The notes under the pieces are model-generated. The model saw only the letters and a program-made list of their open reading frames with translations. It did not search any database and was not told the origin of the DNA. The translations under genes were made by a program, and so were the position numbers. A stretch of DNA of 16,618 nt from Christensenella sp. UBA1685 (GTDB lineage: Bacteria > Bacillota > Clostridia > Christensenellales > CAG-138), in the NCBI GenBank assembly GCA_002320595.1, contig DCKB01000065.1, forward strand, positions 1 to 16,618, written 5' to 3'. Below, one piece after another: positions 1 to 8,018 of this stretch; position 1 is the stretch's first letter, and each line of letters begins with the position of its first letter.

Positions 1-1
1 C

Positions 2-208
2 TATACGCCCCGTCACAATGGCAAAGTAGAGCGCAGCCACCGTGAGGATCCGCGTCGCTTCTACGACTCCCATCGTTTCTACTCGCTTGCCGACTTCGAT
101 GCTCAGCTCGCTGTGCATCGAAGAGCCTCCAATAACCGTCCTATGCGCCCTTTACAGTATTGCTCGCCCAACCTTTTCCTTCGTTGCTATACCGTCCAAC
201 ATGTTTGA
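2..208 (+). CDS. IS481-like transposase, C-terminal fragment (cut by window edge)
   Basis: The open frame enters from the left edge and ends at TGA 206-208, giving 68 residues. It begins YTPRHNGKVERSHRED, the conserved end of an rve/DDE integrase core. The glutamate in KVERSHRED is the likely third catalytic acid. The rest (FYSLADFDAQLAVHRRASNN, then RPMRPL, ending TVQHV) matches my memory of the tail of IS481-type transposases, which cut and join DNA at element ends. The N-terminal helix-turn-helix and first two aspartates lie outside the window, so I cannot say whether the gene is intact. An IS3-type assignment is the alternative. I am confident it is an integrase-core transposase and less sure of the family. 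Confidence 0.85.
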   Translation, partial: YTPRHNGKVERSHREDPRRFYDSHRFYSLADFDAQLAVHRRASNNRPMRPLQYCSPNLFLRCYTVQHV

Positions 209-218
209 CAAACCTACA
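205..218 (+). mobile_element. Probable right terminal inverted repeat of the IS element
   Basis: The sequence TTTGACAAACCTACA overlaps the transposase stop codon and ends in ACA. IS481-family ends typically read TGT...ACA, with the transposase gene ending very close to one end. The left end and target duplication are outside the window, so the boundary at 218 is an inference. Confidence 0.4.
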
Positions 219-273
219 TGAATTATAAAGCCGCTTTCGTATACCCAATTCCGCTGAGATTCATCAATAAATC

Positions 274-302
274 TTGCTATACCAACAGCGTGGGATTAAA
301 AT
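274..302 (+). promoter_or_regulatory. Candidate sigma-A promoter for the phosphatase gene
   Basis: TTGCTA at 274-279 and TAAAAT at 297-302 are separated by 17 bases in an AT-rich stretch 60 bases before the start at 362. Its location supports the later start rather than an upstream in-frame ATG at 218. It is a pattern match only. Confidence 0.35.
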
Positions 303-361
303 ATATTCATATAAATCCCTGCCCGCGAGGTAAAATACATATACAACAAAGGAGCTTGTCT

Positions 362-1123
362 ATGCGTTTTATTATGAAAGGTGCCACCGCAAAAAATACC
401 TGCTATGCGGATAAGCCCGACGAGGATTATTTTTTCTTTGACGAGGCGTCCGGTTTCGCCATGATACTTGATGGCGTAACCCGCGATAGGGAAAACGGCA
501 TATACCCCAATCCCAGCCCCGCCTGCCGCGCTTGCAATGCCTTTGCCGACGCGGCGCAGGCCGTACTTTTGAACAAAAGCGACGCTTCGCCAATAGCTCG
601 CCTTAAGGCGGCAGCATATGCGGGGAACGAAGCCGTTGCTCTCGCCAACGAAGGTTTTTCCTCCCCCTTCCTTCCGGGAGCGGTGGGTGTACTTACGCTT
701 TTTTCCGAAAACAAGCTGTATTACGCATATATAGGCGATTCTAACGGCATACTGATTTCAAACGGAACAATGTCATATTTTACGGAGCCTCAAACCGCAG
801 AGGTGCATCGCCACCGTAAGGAGTTTACATCCGATGAGATACGCACGGTGATATGCAACAATCCCTCTCACCCCTGTGGTTACGGCGTGTGGAACGGCAG
901 GCCTTCCTCCGCGGAATTCCTGCGGGTGGGCGAGTTGCCGTTATCCGTTGGGGACAAGGTTTTTTTATGTACGGACGGGGTCGACCCATTCCTTGCGTCA
1001 TTGCCAGCCGAAGCCGTCGCCGCCATGGATGCCGACGCCTTCCTTTCTCGGGCCATGGCCTATCTAAAGCCCGAAGGCCACATGGACGACCGCACCGCCG
1101 TTGTTATAAGCACATTTGAATAA
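362..1123 (+). CDS. PP2C-family serine/threonine protein phosphatase
   Basis: This 253-residue protein has the signature metal-binding acids of PPM/PP2C phosphatases in order: D37-G38 (ILDGV), G125-D126-S127 (AYIGDSNG), D205-G206 (CTDGVD) and D242-D243 (HMDDRTAVV). These enzymes remove phosphate from Ser/Thr using two Mn or Mg ions; bacterial members counter Hanks-type kinases or act in signalling. There is no signal peptide or membrane segment, so it is probably cytoplasmic. The start at 362 has an AAAGGAG site nine bases upstream; an in-frame ATG at 218 would add 48 residues that overlap the IS end and the promoter-like sequence. No kinase or FHA partner lies next to it, so its target is unknown. 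The gene stands alone, between the IS end and a terminator. Confidence 0.8.
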   Translation: MRFIMKGATAKNTCYADKPDEDYFFFDEASGFAMILDGVTRDRENGIYPNPSPACRACNAFADAAQAVLLNKSDASPIARLKAAAYAGNEAVALANEGFSSPFLPGAVGVLTLFSENKLYYAYIGDSNGILISNGTMSYFTEPQTAEVHRHRKEFTSDEIRTVICNNPSHPCGYGVWNGRPSSAEFLRVGELPLSVGDKVFLCTDGVDPFLASLPAEAVAAMDADAFLSRAMAYLKPEGHMDDRTAVVISTFE

Positions 1124-1170
1124 CCCCGGAAAGGCAACGTCCGGCTTGGTTGGGTGTTTGTAAATCATTT

Positions 1171-1208
1171 AAAAGGTCGGGTAGCTGTAGATGATGCTCG
1201 ACCTTTTT
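1171..1208 (+). terminator. Probable rho-independent terminator after the phosphatase gene
   Basis: AAAAGGTCG (1171-1179) pairs with CGACCTTTT (1199-1207) across a 19-base loop that has a further AGC/GCT pairing, and the right arm runs into a T tract. The long loop makes it weaker than a standard terminator. It lies 48 bases after the stop. Confidence 0.5.
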
Positions 1209-1387
1209 CTATGCCTGGTTTGGGTTAAACACGCCCCAACAATATTCTGGCGTCAAACTTGCACCATGGTAGAATTATATTTTTATTGTGCGGATTTAGC
1301 AGTACCGAAGGTGCTGACAGGGGATTGCCGTATTGCCGCGGCCATTGCGAATTGAGGGCAGCGCGCACAACGCCGATGGCTGAAACA
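1209..1387. other. Gene-free spacer between convergent genes
   Basis: Between the two facing terminators I see no convincing coding frame with a ribosome site. The only recognisable item is a short degenerate copy of a dispersed hairpin repeat at 1299-1329. The rest is unremarkable spacer of mixed base composition. Confidence 0.5.
1299..1329 (+). repeat. Dispersed hairpin repeat, degenerate copy
   Basis: AGTACC-GAA-GGTGCT forms a short stem, followed by GACAGGGGATTGCC. The same layout, a GC stem around a GAA or GTGA loop followed by an AGGGG(A/G)TTGCC-type tail, recurs at 5216-5247, 8019-8049 and 11978-12009. This copy has the most altered stem. Confidence 0.5.
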
Positions 1388-1416
1388 TCAAAAAGGGCGC
1401 ACGGAGTGCGCCCTTT
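1388..1416 (-). terminator. Strong rho-independent terminator of the ornithine cluster
   Basis: AAAGGGCGCAC (1392-1402) and GTGCGCCCTTT (1406-1416) form a perfect 11-bp stem with a GGA loop. On the minus strand the stem ends in a run of five T. It lies 30 bases past the carbamoyltransferase stop codon and marks the end of the operon. Confidence 0.9.
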
Positions 1417-1446
1417 CCCTGTTTGCGGTCTGTTGAAAGCCTGCGC

Positions 1447-2439
1447 TTATTGCCTGCCGATGGTGGCGACCATCACGGCCTTGATGGTATGCATGCGGTT
1501 CTCCGCTTCGTCAAACACCTTGGACTGCGGGCAACGGAATACCTCGTCGGTAACTTCCATTTCGGTAATGCCGAACTTTTCATAGATTTCACGGCCAACA
1601 CTCGTTTCAAGGTCATGGAACGAAGGCAGGCAATGCAGGAAAATACAATCCGGGTTGCCGGTGGCCTTCATCATGTCCATCGTTACGCGGTAGGGGGTCA
1701 GGAGCTTGATGCGCTCTGCAAACTGCGCTTCCTCACCCATGGAAACCCAAACGTCGGTGTAGATGGCGTCCGCATCCTTGACGTCTGCGATGTCTTCGGA
1801 GAATTCGATGGTTGCGCCGGTTTCCTTGGCAACCTCGCGCATTTCGGCAACGAGCCGCTCGTCCGGGAACAGGCTCTTCGGCGCAATGCCCATGAAGGAC
1901 ATGCCCATCTTCGCCGCGCCGATCATCAGGGAGTTGCCCATGTTGTTGCGCGCGTCGCCCACATAAACGAGCTTGCACTTATTGAGCGGCTTGTGCACAT
2001 GCTCCTCAATGGTCAGGAAGTCCGCAAGGATCTGCGTTGGGTGGTACAGGTCGGTCAGGCCGTTCCACACCGGAACGCCGCTGTGCTTTGCAAGCATTTC
2101 AACGTCATGCTGCTTGAAGCCGCGGTATTCAATGCCGTCATAGAAACGGCCGAGCACCTTCGCGGTATCTTCCAGGGATTCCTTTTTGCCCATCTGGCTG
2201 TTGGAAAGGAAGGTGACGTTTGCGCCTTCATCGAATGCGGCGACTTCAAATGCGCAGCGCGTGCGGGTGGAAGTCTTTTCAAAGAGCAACACGATGTTTT
2301 TGCCTTCAAGCAGGTTGTTTTTAATGCCTGCGCGCTTCTTTGCTTTGAGGTCGTGCGCGAGATCCAGCATGTAACGGATCTCAGCGGGGGTAAAGTCCTT
2401 CAGGGTCAACAGGGAACGTCCTTTCAGATTTACGGGCAT
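1447..2439 (-). CDS. argF: Ornithine carbamoyltransferase
   Basis: This 330-residue cytosolic enzyme interconverts ornithine plus carbamoyl phosphate with citrulline plus phosphate. Visible motifs are the carbamoyl-phosphate loop STRTR (57-61), HPTQ (133-136), the SMG ornithine loop (233-235) and the catalytic HCLP (269-272). Length is normal for the family. The start has AAAGGAG seven bases upstream. It follows orr by 50 bases and is the last gene before the terminator. The C-terminal stretch EVFRCPQSKVFDEAENRMHT resembles the ArcB/E. coli ArgF-ArgI branch, and its place in an ornithine-degradation cluster suggests a catabolic role (citrulline to ornithine), so arcB may be the better name. 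No arcA or arcC lies in the window. The enzyme identity is certain; the direction is inferred. Confidence 0.93.
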   Translation of the reverse strand: MPVNLKGRSLLTLKDFTPAEIRYMLDLAHDLKAKKRAGIKNNLLEGKNIVLLFEKTSTRTRCAFEVAAFDEGANVTFLSNSQMGKKESLEDTAKVLGRFYDGIEYRGFKQHDVEMLAKHSGVPVWNGLTDLYHPTQILADFLTIEEHVHKPLNKCKLVYVGDARNNMGNSLMIGAAKMGMSFMGIAPKSLFPDERLVAEMREVAKETGATIEFSEDIADVKDADAIYTDVWVSMGEEAQFAERIKLLTPYRVTMDMMKATGNPDCIFLHCLPSFHDLETSVGREIYEKFGITEMEVTDEVFRCPQSKVFDEAENRMHTIKAVMVATIGRQ

Positions 2440-2489
2440 AGTCAGTCTCCTTTACGTTATAGTTTGGTTGAGAGATTCAGAAAACAGCC

Positions 2490-3572
2490 TCACCCGATGA
2501 ACGGGTTAGCTGTCCGGTACGCTTTTGTAACGTATTCGCTGGTGTAGGCGTGCAGCAGCGCGCCATAATCCAGATTGAAGGAAAGCACATCGCCTGCCTT
2601 GTAATCCGGCGCGCCGGTCAGGTTTACGATGAGATGATCCGAGCTTGCGCCGAGAATCTCAACACGGCTGTCATGGGGTGTCAGGCCGCCGGGCACCACA
2701 TCCTGCCGGCCAATGGCGCAGATGCCGCGCCGCATTTCGCCGCGATCCGGGAATTCCACCTTTTCGCCGAACGCGTTCGCGCCGCAATCTCCGATAGGCC
2801 GGGAGGGCTTGCGCTTCACTTCCACAAGCTGCGCTTCCAGCGTGAAGCAGTCCGTGTGATATCCTTCCATGGGCACGAGCGCGCCCGTGTCGTTGCCGAG
2901 AAGGTATCCTTCGCCGATGCGCAGGTTTGTGATTCCCTCCGGGATGGCGCCCGCGCGCAGCATGGTAAGCGCGCTGGAATTTCCGCCGGATACAAACGGG
3001 ATGGGGAGGCCATAGCGCTTTCGCAGGCTCCGCGCAATTTGTACAAGGCCGGAAAGGTTCTCCTGGCTTGGAAGAACGCCGCCGAAGCAGGTCATGTTCA
3101 CGCCCACGCCGTAAAGCTCGAGCGCCGGGCAGGCGATGACGGATTCGGCCAGCGCGTGGATTGCGTCCGTGTCGCGGAAGAAAACGCCCTCGCGCAGGTC
3201 GCCCATGTCGATCATCATCACAACCTTGTGCCGCTTTCCCTGCCGGGCCGCCGCTTCTCCAAGCAGGCGCACGGTGCAGGGTTCGCTTTGCTGGCTCACC
3301 TCCGCGCAGCCCACAACGTCATCCACCTCGGAGGGCTGGGCGACACGCAGCAGATAGCGCGGCTTGCTACCGGGCAGCCGCGCAAGGTTCTGTACGCGGG
3401 AATCCGCAAGGAAATCCGCGCCCGCTTCCGCCATCAAGCCGGCAATCCGCGCATCCGCGCACACGCATTTGCTTACGAGCGCTGCGGTGAGCCCGTGTGC
3501 ATGGCAGAGCGCGGTCATGCGCTCCATGTTCTCGCGCAGACGGTCCAAATCGGCAATAATCCTTGGATACAT
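2490..3572 (-). CDS. orr: Ornithine racemase, PLP-dependent (alanine racemase N-terminal family)
   Basis: The 360-residue protein has the fold-type III PLP barrel of the alanine racemase N-terminal family. The probable PLP lysine is K35 in ALVSKCVCADA, and the conserved IDMGDLREG stretch lies at 121-129. Ornithine racemase supplies the D-ornithine used by the aminomutase, the first step of the oxidative ornithine pathway, and the length is close to the known clostridial enzyme. I chose ATG at 3572 because GGAGG sits seven bases before it; an upstream TTG (3599) lacks such a site. It lies 114 bases after the reactivase gene and 50 before the carbamoyltransferase. Substrate assignment rests mainly on context; another amino-acid racemase of this family is the alternative. 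Confidence 0.88.
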   Translation of the reverse strand: MYPRIIADLDRLRENMERMTALCHAHGLTAALVSKCVCADARIAGLMAEAGADFLADSRVQNLARLPGSKPRYLLRVAQPSEVDDVVGCAEVSQQSEPCTVRLLGEAAARQGKRHKVVMMIDMGDLREGVFFRDTDAIHALAESVIACPALELYGVGVNMTCFGGVLPSQENLSGLVQIARSLRKRYGLPIPFVSGGNSSALTMLRAGAIPEGITNLRIGEGYLLGNDTGALVPMEGYHTDCFTLEAQLVEVKRKPSRPIGDCGANAFGEKVEFPDRGEMRRGICAIGRQDVVPGGLTPHDSRVEILGASSDHLIVNLTGAPDYKAGDVLSFNLDYGALLHAYTSEYVTKAYRTANPFIG

Positions 3573-3686
3573 GATACCCCTCCGGATGTAGTTTGGCAAT
3601 TCTGTGTTTGGGAAAATTTGACACTCCGGGCGAATCCCGGAACCGGGTGCGGGAGCTGCGGAAAAGACAGCAGCCCGCGCACCGCC

Positions 3687-5048
3687 TTAGATGCCAAGGG
3701 AATGTTTCATCAGGCGCAGCGCGGCCTCCGGGTAGCGCTTGGAGAGCACGCCGAGCGAAGCCATGATGTAATCATCGTCAAACAGCAGCGAAAGCTCGCC
3801 TTCCCTCGGGTAAAGCATCATTTTTGCGGTGTTGCAGTCTGCAAGGGCGCGAAGCAGCGCCTCCCGGTGCGGCAGCCGCGTCAGCGCGCCGCCTGTGCCG
3901 ACGATGTATTTCACCTGCGTCAAATCCTTGCCTTCGGCCACCGTCTTTCGGCCGGAGGGGGTGTAGATATAGCGCAGCGCGCCCGCATGGCGCGTCAGCG
4001 CCCGGACGCCCGCCTCCCGGCAAAGGCGTTGTGCAAGGCGGAACTGCTCCTCGGTATCCGGGATGGGCTTGTAATGCTTCATAACGGCGGGAACATCCAG
4101 CGAAAGCTCGCGGGAAAGCGCTTCTTCACCAAGCATGGCAACAAGGTTTTTCGCGTTGACATAAAGGCCGAGGTCCCCCTCCACGGTGCGTTTTGCGAAG
4201 GGTTCGGGGCGCGTCTGGATGGAAGCGATTTCATCCGAGCCGTTCGTGACGGAATGCACATCCGTCGTTGCGCCGCCGATGTCCACGACCACGAGATCTC
4301 CAATTGCGCCGTAAAGCAGTTGAGAAGCTTCCATCACCGCGCCGGGGGTGGGCATGATCGCGCCGGTCACCATGTCGCGGATGTGTTCCATGCCGGGCGC
4401 TTTGACGATATGCTCCTCGAACACCTTGTGGATAATGCGCCGCGCGGGCTCGATGTTGAGAAGGTCAAGCTTCGGGTACACATTTTCTGTAACCGTGCAG
4501 GGCAGGCCCGCGCGGTCAAAAATGGATTTGACGTGCGTTTGATTCTGCACGTTGCCCGCATAGATGACGGGCGCGCGAAGGCCGGACTCCGCAATGCGCT
4601 CAGCATTGAAAAGCGCGGTTTCCCGTTCGCCGTAATCCGTACCGCCCGCAAGGAGAATGAGGTTGGGCTTTGCCTCCTGCAAATCCATCAGGTCAAATTC
4701 GGAAAGCTTGCCTGCCGTTGCAAGCTTTACAATTGCTCCCGCGCCGAGCGCCGCGGCCTCTGCGGCCTTGACGGTCATGTCGTAAACAAGGCCGCACACG
4801 CACATGCGCAGCCCGCCCGCCGCAGAGCTTGTGGCGAACATCTCGCCGTATTCAAGGGAATCCCAGCCCTGCTTTGCCTGCATATCGGCGATTGCGCCGC
4901 GGAGGCTGGCGCGGACGTCGCCTTCCAGCACGCTCGTTGGGGCCTGCCCCTGCGCGATAAAGCGCGGCGCATCCCCACAAATGCCGGAAAACGCGTTGAC
5001 CAGCGTGGTGGTGGAGCCGATTTCGGCCACAAGAACGTCAATGAACAT
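3687..5048 (-). CDS. MutL/GlmL-family ASKHA ATPase, probable reactivase for ornithine aminomutase
   Basis: The 453-residue protein has an N-terminal phosphate loop EIGSTTT (9-15), the conserved SSAAGG segment (74-79), LLAGGTDYGERETALFNAE (132-150) and a second nucleotide loop VVDIGGATTDVHS (254-266), all typical of the MutL (glutamate mutase) family. This MutL is unrelated to the DNA mismatch-repair protein. Family members sit next to B12-dependent carbon-skeleton or amino mutases and are thought to exchange damaged cobalamin using ATP. Its position after oraE argues for service of that mutase. ATG 5048 has GGAGGAG about nine bases upstream; the frame stays open further upstream to 5324, but that stretch is repeat sequence. 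Family assignment is firm; the chaperone role is inferred. Confidence 0.85.
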   Translation of the reverse strand: MFIDVLVAEIGSTTTLVNAFSGICGDAPRFIAQGQAPTSVLEGDVRASLRGAIADMQAKQGWDSLEYGEMFATSSAAGGLRMCVCGLVYDMTVKAAEAAALGAGAIVKLATAGKLSEFDLMDLQEAKPNLILLAGGTDYGERETALFNAERIAESGLRAPVIYAGNVQNQTHVKSIFDRAGLPCTVTENVYPKLDLLNIEPARRIIHKVFEEHIVKAPGMEHIRDMVTGAIMPTPGAVMEASQLLYGAIGDLVVVDIGGATTDVHSVTNGSDEIASIQTRPEPFAKRTVEGDLGLYVNAKNLVAMLGEEALSRELSLDVPAVMKHYKPIPDTEEQFRLAQRLCREAGVRALTRHAGALRYIYTPSGRKTVAEGKDLTQVKYIVGTGGALTRLPHREALLRALADCNTAKMMLYPREGELSLLFDDDYIMASLGVLSKRYPEAALRLMKHSLGI

Positions 5049-5073
5049 GCGGTGTATCTCCTCCGGATCGGTC

Positions 5074-5325
5074 AATAATTGGAAATTGGCAACTAACAAT
5101 GGACAATGATCCGCTTTGGCGGGAACAATCCTCAGTCGCCTGCGGCGACAGTTCCTTTGCCAAAGGAGCCTTTTGGTTACAGCATCCCCCAAAAGCCCCC
5201 TTTCAAAAAAGGGGTGGCAGCGGCGAAGCCGCTGACAGGGGGTTGCCATATCAGCACAGCCTTTACGGGGGATTGCCAACCGCGCTCCTGCAACAAGTAT
5301 CAATTGTACATTGTAAATTGTCAAG
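5074..5325. repeat. MITE-like composite of hairpins between oraE and the reactivase gene
   Basis: The 336-base gap between the two genes holds no gene. Its edges are CAATTG/CATTGT-rich and partly inverted relative to each other (about 5074-5108 and 5300-5325). Between them are four perfect stems: GTCGCC/GGCGAC (5135-5149), TCCTTT/AAAGGA (5153-5167), CCCCTTT/AAAGGGG (5197-5214) and CAGCGGC/GCCGCTG (5218-5234), the last within a dispersed repeat copy at 5216-5247. A second GGGGGATTGCC tail follows near 5269. This looks like a non-autonomous, non-coding element or a nest of them. If transcribed with the operon it would be highly structured RNA. Confidence 0.65.
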
Positions 5326-5384
5326 TTTCCGCCCTGCCGCGGAAAGGGAAACGAGATCCGGGGCAGGGCGGAGCCGAACAGATA

Positions 5385-7607
5385 TCAGATCTTCCCTTCG
5401 GATTCCAGCTCGCGGCGGCGCTTCACAAGGAAGGTGGCTACGTGGTGGCCACGGCTGCCGCGGCCGAAGCCCTCGTCCGCGCCGTTGGCGCGCGCCTGTG
5501 CGGAAGCAACCTGCGTGCCGCCCGCAACGAAGATCAGCTTGTCGCGCACACCCATTTCGGTGGCGATGCGGTTGATCTTGGCAATGTTCTTATAGTGGAT
5601 GTCATCGTGGCTGATGATGGTGGAGGCGAGCATCGCATCCGCGTTGAGCTCGATCGCCGCGTTCACGAGCTTCTCCGGCGGGACGGAAGTGCCGAGATAA
5701 TGCACCTCGATGCCGTACTTTTCGATGCCGCCGTGCTTGATATCGATGATCTCGCGGAGGCCAACGGAGTGCTCATCTTCGCCCACCGTGCCGCACACGA
5801 CGCGCATTGGCCTGCGCTCGATGTCCGCGCGAATCTCATCGTCGCTCATGACGTCCGGTTCCTCGGGGATCACGAGCTTGTCGATCTCGATGGCGAAGGG
5901 AACCTTGCCCTTGAGCTCGATGCGCGTGCCCTCGGCGCCGTGCATGATTTCCTTGGAAATGACCTCGCAATCCGTGAGGTTCATGCGCTTTGCGCATTCA
6001 AGCGCCGCCGCTTCCGCAATATGCTTTTCTGCGGGGAAAAACATTGTGAGCATCACGGTGCCGTCCGCAAGCCATTCCATTTCGGGGCGGATCATCTTTG
6101 CGCCGGGCTGGGCGAATTCCTTCACCTCGGCCATGCGCACGTTGCAGTTGTCCTCCTCGTCCAGCTCGTCGATGTAAACGATCTTTTCCGGGCATTCCAG
6201 CGTGCAGCCGCCGATGAGGTCGGAAGGATTCGTCGCGCCGTACTGGGCGATGTTGTTGTAGCCGTAATGCGCGGTGACGGGAGCCATGTAATCCGCTTCG
6301 CGCTTCACGATGGTGCCTGCGCCGATGCCGCCCGCAAGCTTGCGGGCGATGCCGTCGCCGTTGCGCTCGGGGTAAATGCCGCTGTCCACGAACATGCCGG
6401 CCTCAACCGCCGCGAAGTAACCGCCCTGTTCGACCATTTCCTCCATGAAGAGGATGGCGCGCTCCTTGAGCTCGCGCGCCTTGTCGCGCAGGTAGCCCTC
6501 CTTCTTGAGCTCCACCATGTCCATGAGGCCGTCCATGCCGACAAGCGCCTGCTTCGCGGTGTCGCACGCCTCGATGTTATAGATGTGCCAGGGCACGTTG
6601 CGGCCTTCGTCAGGCGTGATGGTGGATTGAATGTCCGCGCTCGTGAGCTTGGAGATGAGCATGTTGAGCACATGGGTCACCGTCGCCTCACGGGTGGAGG
6701 ATTCGATGTACTTGGTGTTCATCTGCGCGCGCATGCGGTACTCGTGGAAGAGATCGCGCAGCGCCACGGCATACGGAAGGTCCATGTGGACGCAGGGGGC
6801 AGGCGTTGCCGTGGGCGGCACGGTGGAAAGGCAGATGTTTTTCTTATCGATGCCGACCTTTGCGGAGAAAATGGCGTTGATGCCGTGCTGCACCATCAGC
6901 TCCGGCATGACCTTCCAGGCCTCGCGCGCGGTGGCGTTGGCGTTGTGCGCGCCGTCGATCTGCGCCATGCCCGCCCAGGCGATGAGGCGCTTGGATTCGC
7001 ACGCGTCCACGAAGGAGCGCGCCATGTTGATGTTGCGGTAAATGACGTTATACTGCGGATCCTGATGCACGCCGTTCACGCCTTCTTCGGCGAACATCAC
7101 GGCGATATCCGGGCCGGCAACGCCGGAAACATAGCTGTGGTAATTGATGGGGCGGCCGACTTCATCCTCGATCATGTCGAGCGCCTTGCGCTGCGCACGA
7201 ACCTGCTTGCGCGTGATCGGCACGCCGCCCATGCCCTGCGGGGTGCCTTCGATGAGGCCGTCAAAATGACTTTGGCCGGCGGTGCGGATGACCATGATGT
7301 GATCCGCGCCGTGGTGCGCGCCCATGCGCATGCGGCGGATGTCGTCCTCAAAGCGGCCGGAGGCGATCTCCGTTGTTATGACGGGCATCGGCTGCGGGTC
7401 AATGTCGTCAAAATAATGCGCCGGCGGCAGTGGGACGGAATCCTTCAAAGGCTTGGAGCAGTCCTGATACACAAACGGGCCCATTTTGAGGCCGGGGGCA
7501 GGCTCGCGCCAGGTCCAGCCGCGCCTGCGGGGACGGTAATTTTCAAGATCCTTTAAGATTTCGGATACGTCGATGTTCTTGTTCGGGTCAAGTTTATAAT
7601 CGCTCAT
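5385..7607 (-). CDS. oraE: D-ornithine 4,5-aminomutase, large (E) subunit
   Basis: The 740-residue subunit carries both cofactors of the adenosylcobalamin/PLP aminomutase that converts D-ornithine to 2,4-diaminopentanoate. The C-terminal B12 domain shows the base-off motif DEHSVG, with the cobalt-ligand histidine at H613. K624 in DIKHGG lies 11 residues later, the same spacing as His618 and PLP-binding Lys629 in the Clostridium sticklandii enzyme. The N-terminal two thirds form the TIM-barrel region with conserved stretches such as MRMGAHHGADH and DGLIEGTPQGMGG. Length matches the known enzyme. ATG 7607 has GGAGGTG six bases upstream and lies 12 bases after oraS, fitting coupled expression of the two subunits. 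All expected catalytic residues that I can place are present. Confidence 0.95.
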   Translation of the reverse strand: MSDYKLDPNKNIDVSEILKDLENYRPRRRGWTWREPAPGLKMGPFVYQDCSKPLKDSVPLPPAHYFDDIDPQPMPVITTEIASGRFEDDIRRMRMGAHHGADHIMVIRTAGQSHFDGLIEGTPQGMGGVPITRKQVRAQRKALDMIEDEVGRPINYHSYVSGVAGPDIAVMFAEEGVNGVHQDPQYNVIYRNINMARSFVDACESKRLIAWAGMAQIDGAHNANATAREAWKVMPELMVQHGINAIFSAKVGIDKKNICLSTVPPTATPAPCVHMDLPYAVALRDLFHEYRMRAQMNTKYIESSTREATVTHVLNMLISKLTSADIQSTITPDEGRNVPWHIYNIEACDTAKQALVGMDGLMDMVELKKEGYLRDKARELKERAILFMEEMVEQGGYFAAVEAGMFVDSGIYPERNGDGIARKLAGGIGAGTIVKREADYMAPVTAHYGYNNIAQYGATNPSDLIGGCTLECPEKIVYIDELDEEDNCNVRMAEVKEFAQPGAKMIRPEMEWLADGTVMLTMFFPAEKHIAEAAALECAKRMNLTDCEVISKEIMHGAEGTRIELKGKVPFAIEIDKLVIPEEPDVMSDDEIRADIERRPMRVVCGTVGEDEHSVGLREIIDIKHGGIEKYGIEVHYLGTSVPPEKLVNAAIELNADAMLASTIISHDDIHYKNIAKINRIATEMGVRDKLIFVAGGTQVASAQARANGADEGFGRGSRGHHVATFLVKRRRELESEGKI

Positions 7608-7619
7608 GTCGCACCTCCG

Positions 7620-7970
7620 TTAAAACTGCGCGGCGGCTTCATCCCAAAGCCGGTCCTCGCAAAGCGCAAGGCCTGCGGCGCGCACATCCATGTTCTCGGC
7701 TTTGGCAAGGCGGAAAACCACGTTGCCTGCGCCGTGGGCAATGAGGCTGCGCTCCATACAGCCGTCCACGATGTGCTTCGCTTCGAGGGACGAAAAGCCC
7801 ATGCGAAGGAGCACGCTGCGCTCGATGGAGGGCGAGGTATATTCATAGCCCATCTTGAGGAGCGGTTCGGTGATCTGCTCGGCGAGCGCCCAGAAGCGCT
7901 GCTCAAGCTCGGCGTCGGAAAGGTTTGCGAGGTGCGCGCGCCTTTCCTGATAATCGTCTGCCCGTTTCAT
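7620..7970 (-). CDS. oraS: D-ornithine 4,5-aminomutase, small (S) subunit
   Basis: This 116-residue acidic, helical protein (MKRADDYQERRAHLANLSDA at the start) has conserved text such as YEYTSPSIERSVLLRMGFSS and the length of OraS, the helper subunit that with OraE forms the aminomutase. It binds no cofactor itself. ATG 7970 is preceded by AGGAGG seven bases upstream; the frame stays open further upstream but runs into the intergenic repeat, so the later start is preferred. It is 12 bases upstream of oraE and 148 bases downstream of ortB. Identity rests on these segments together with its position before oraE. Confidence 0.9.
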   Translation of the reverse strand: MKRADDYQERRAHLANLSDAELEQRFWALAEQITEPLLKMGYEYTSPSIERSVLLRMGFSSLEAKHIVDGCMERSLIAHGAGNVVFRLAKAENMDVRAAGLALCEDRLWDEAAAQF

Positions 7971-8018
7971 GTTGGTTCCTCCTGATTGTTCTGTGTTCGT
8001 TTGTTTGCTGTCAGGGGC

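Noticed and set aside
218..361. An upstream in-frame start giving a phosphatase 48 residues longer
   Set aside because: The extension overlaps the IS end and a promoter-like sequence, lacks a ribosome site and adds nothing resembling the family; 362 has a good site.
1423..2547. A 374-codon plus-strand frame opposite the carbamoyltransferase gene
   Set aside because: The minus-strand product has all ornithine carbamoyltransferase motifs; the plus-strand frame has none and begins inside the convergent region.
3626..3640. CCGGG/CCCGG hairpin between the reactivase and orr as a terminator
   Set aside because: The stem is only five pairs and no T tract follows directly on the minus strand, so it is unlikely to end the transcript.
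2550..5078. An 842-codon open frame on the plus strand opposite the reactivase and racemase genes
   Set aside because: It spans two real genes and their spacer in antisense, has no ribosome site, and its composition (His, Arg and Ala rich) is what GC-biased third codon positions produce on the opposite strand.
5135..5234. A CRISPR array, suggested by several similar-sized palindromes
   Set aside because: The stems have different sequences and spacing; there are no identical direct repeats separated by regular spacers.
5049..5324. An N-terminal extension of the reactivase through the upstream gap
   Set aside because: The frame happens to stay open through repeat hairpins, but the family normally begins at the EIGSTTT loop, and ATG 5048 has a strong ribosome site.
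5106..7556. An 816-codon open frame opposite oraE
   Set aside because: OraE on the minus strand is unmistakable by motif. The antisense frame begins in a repeat element and shows no recognisable domain.
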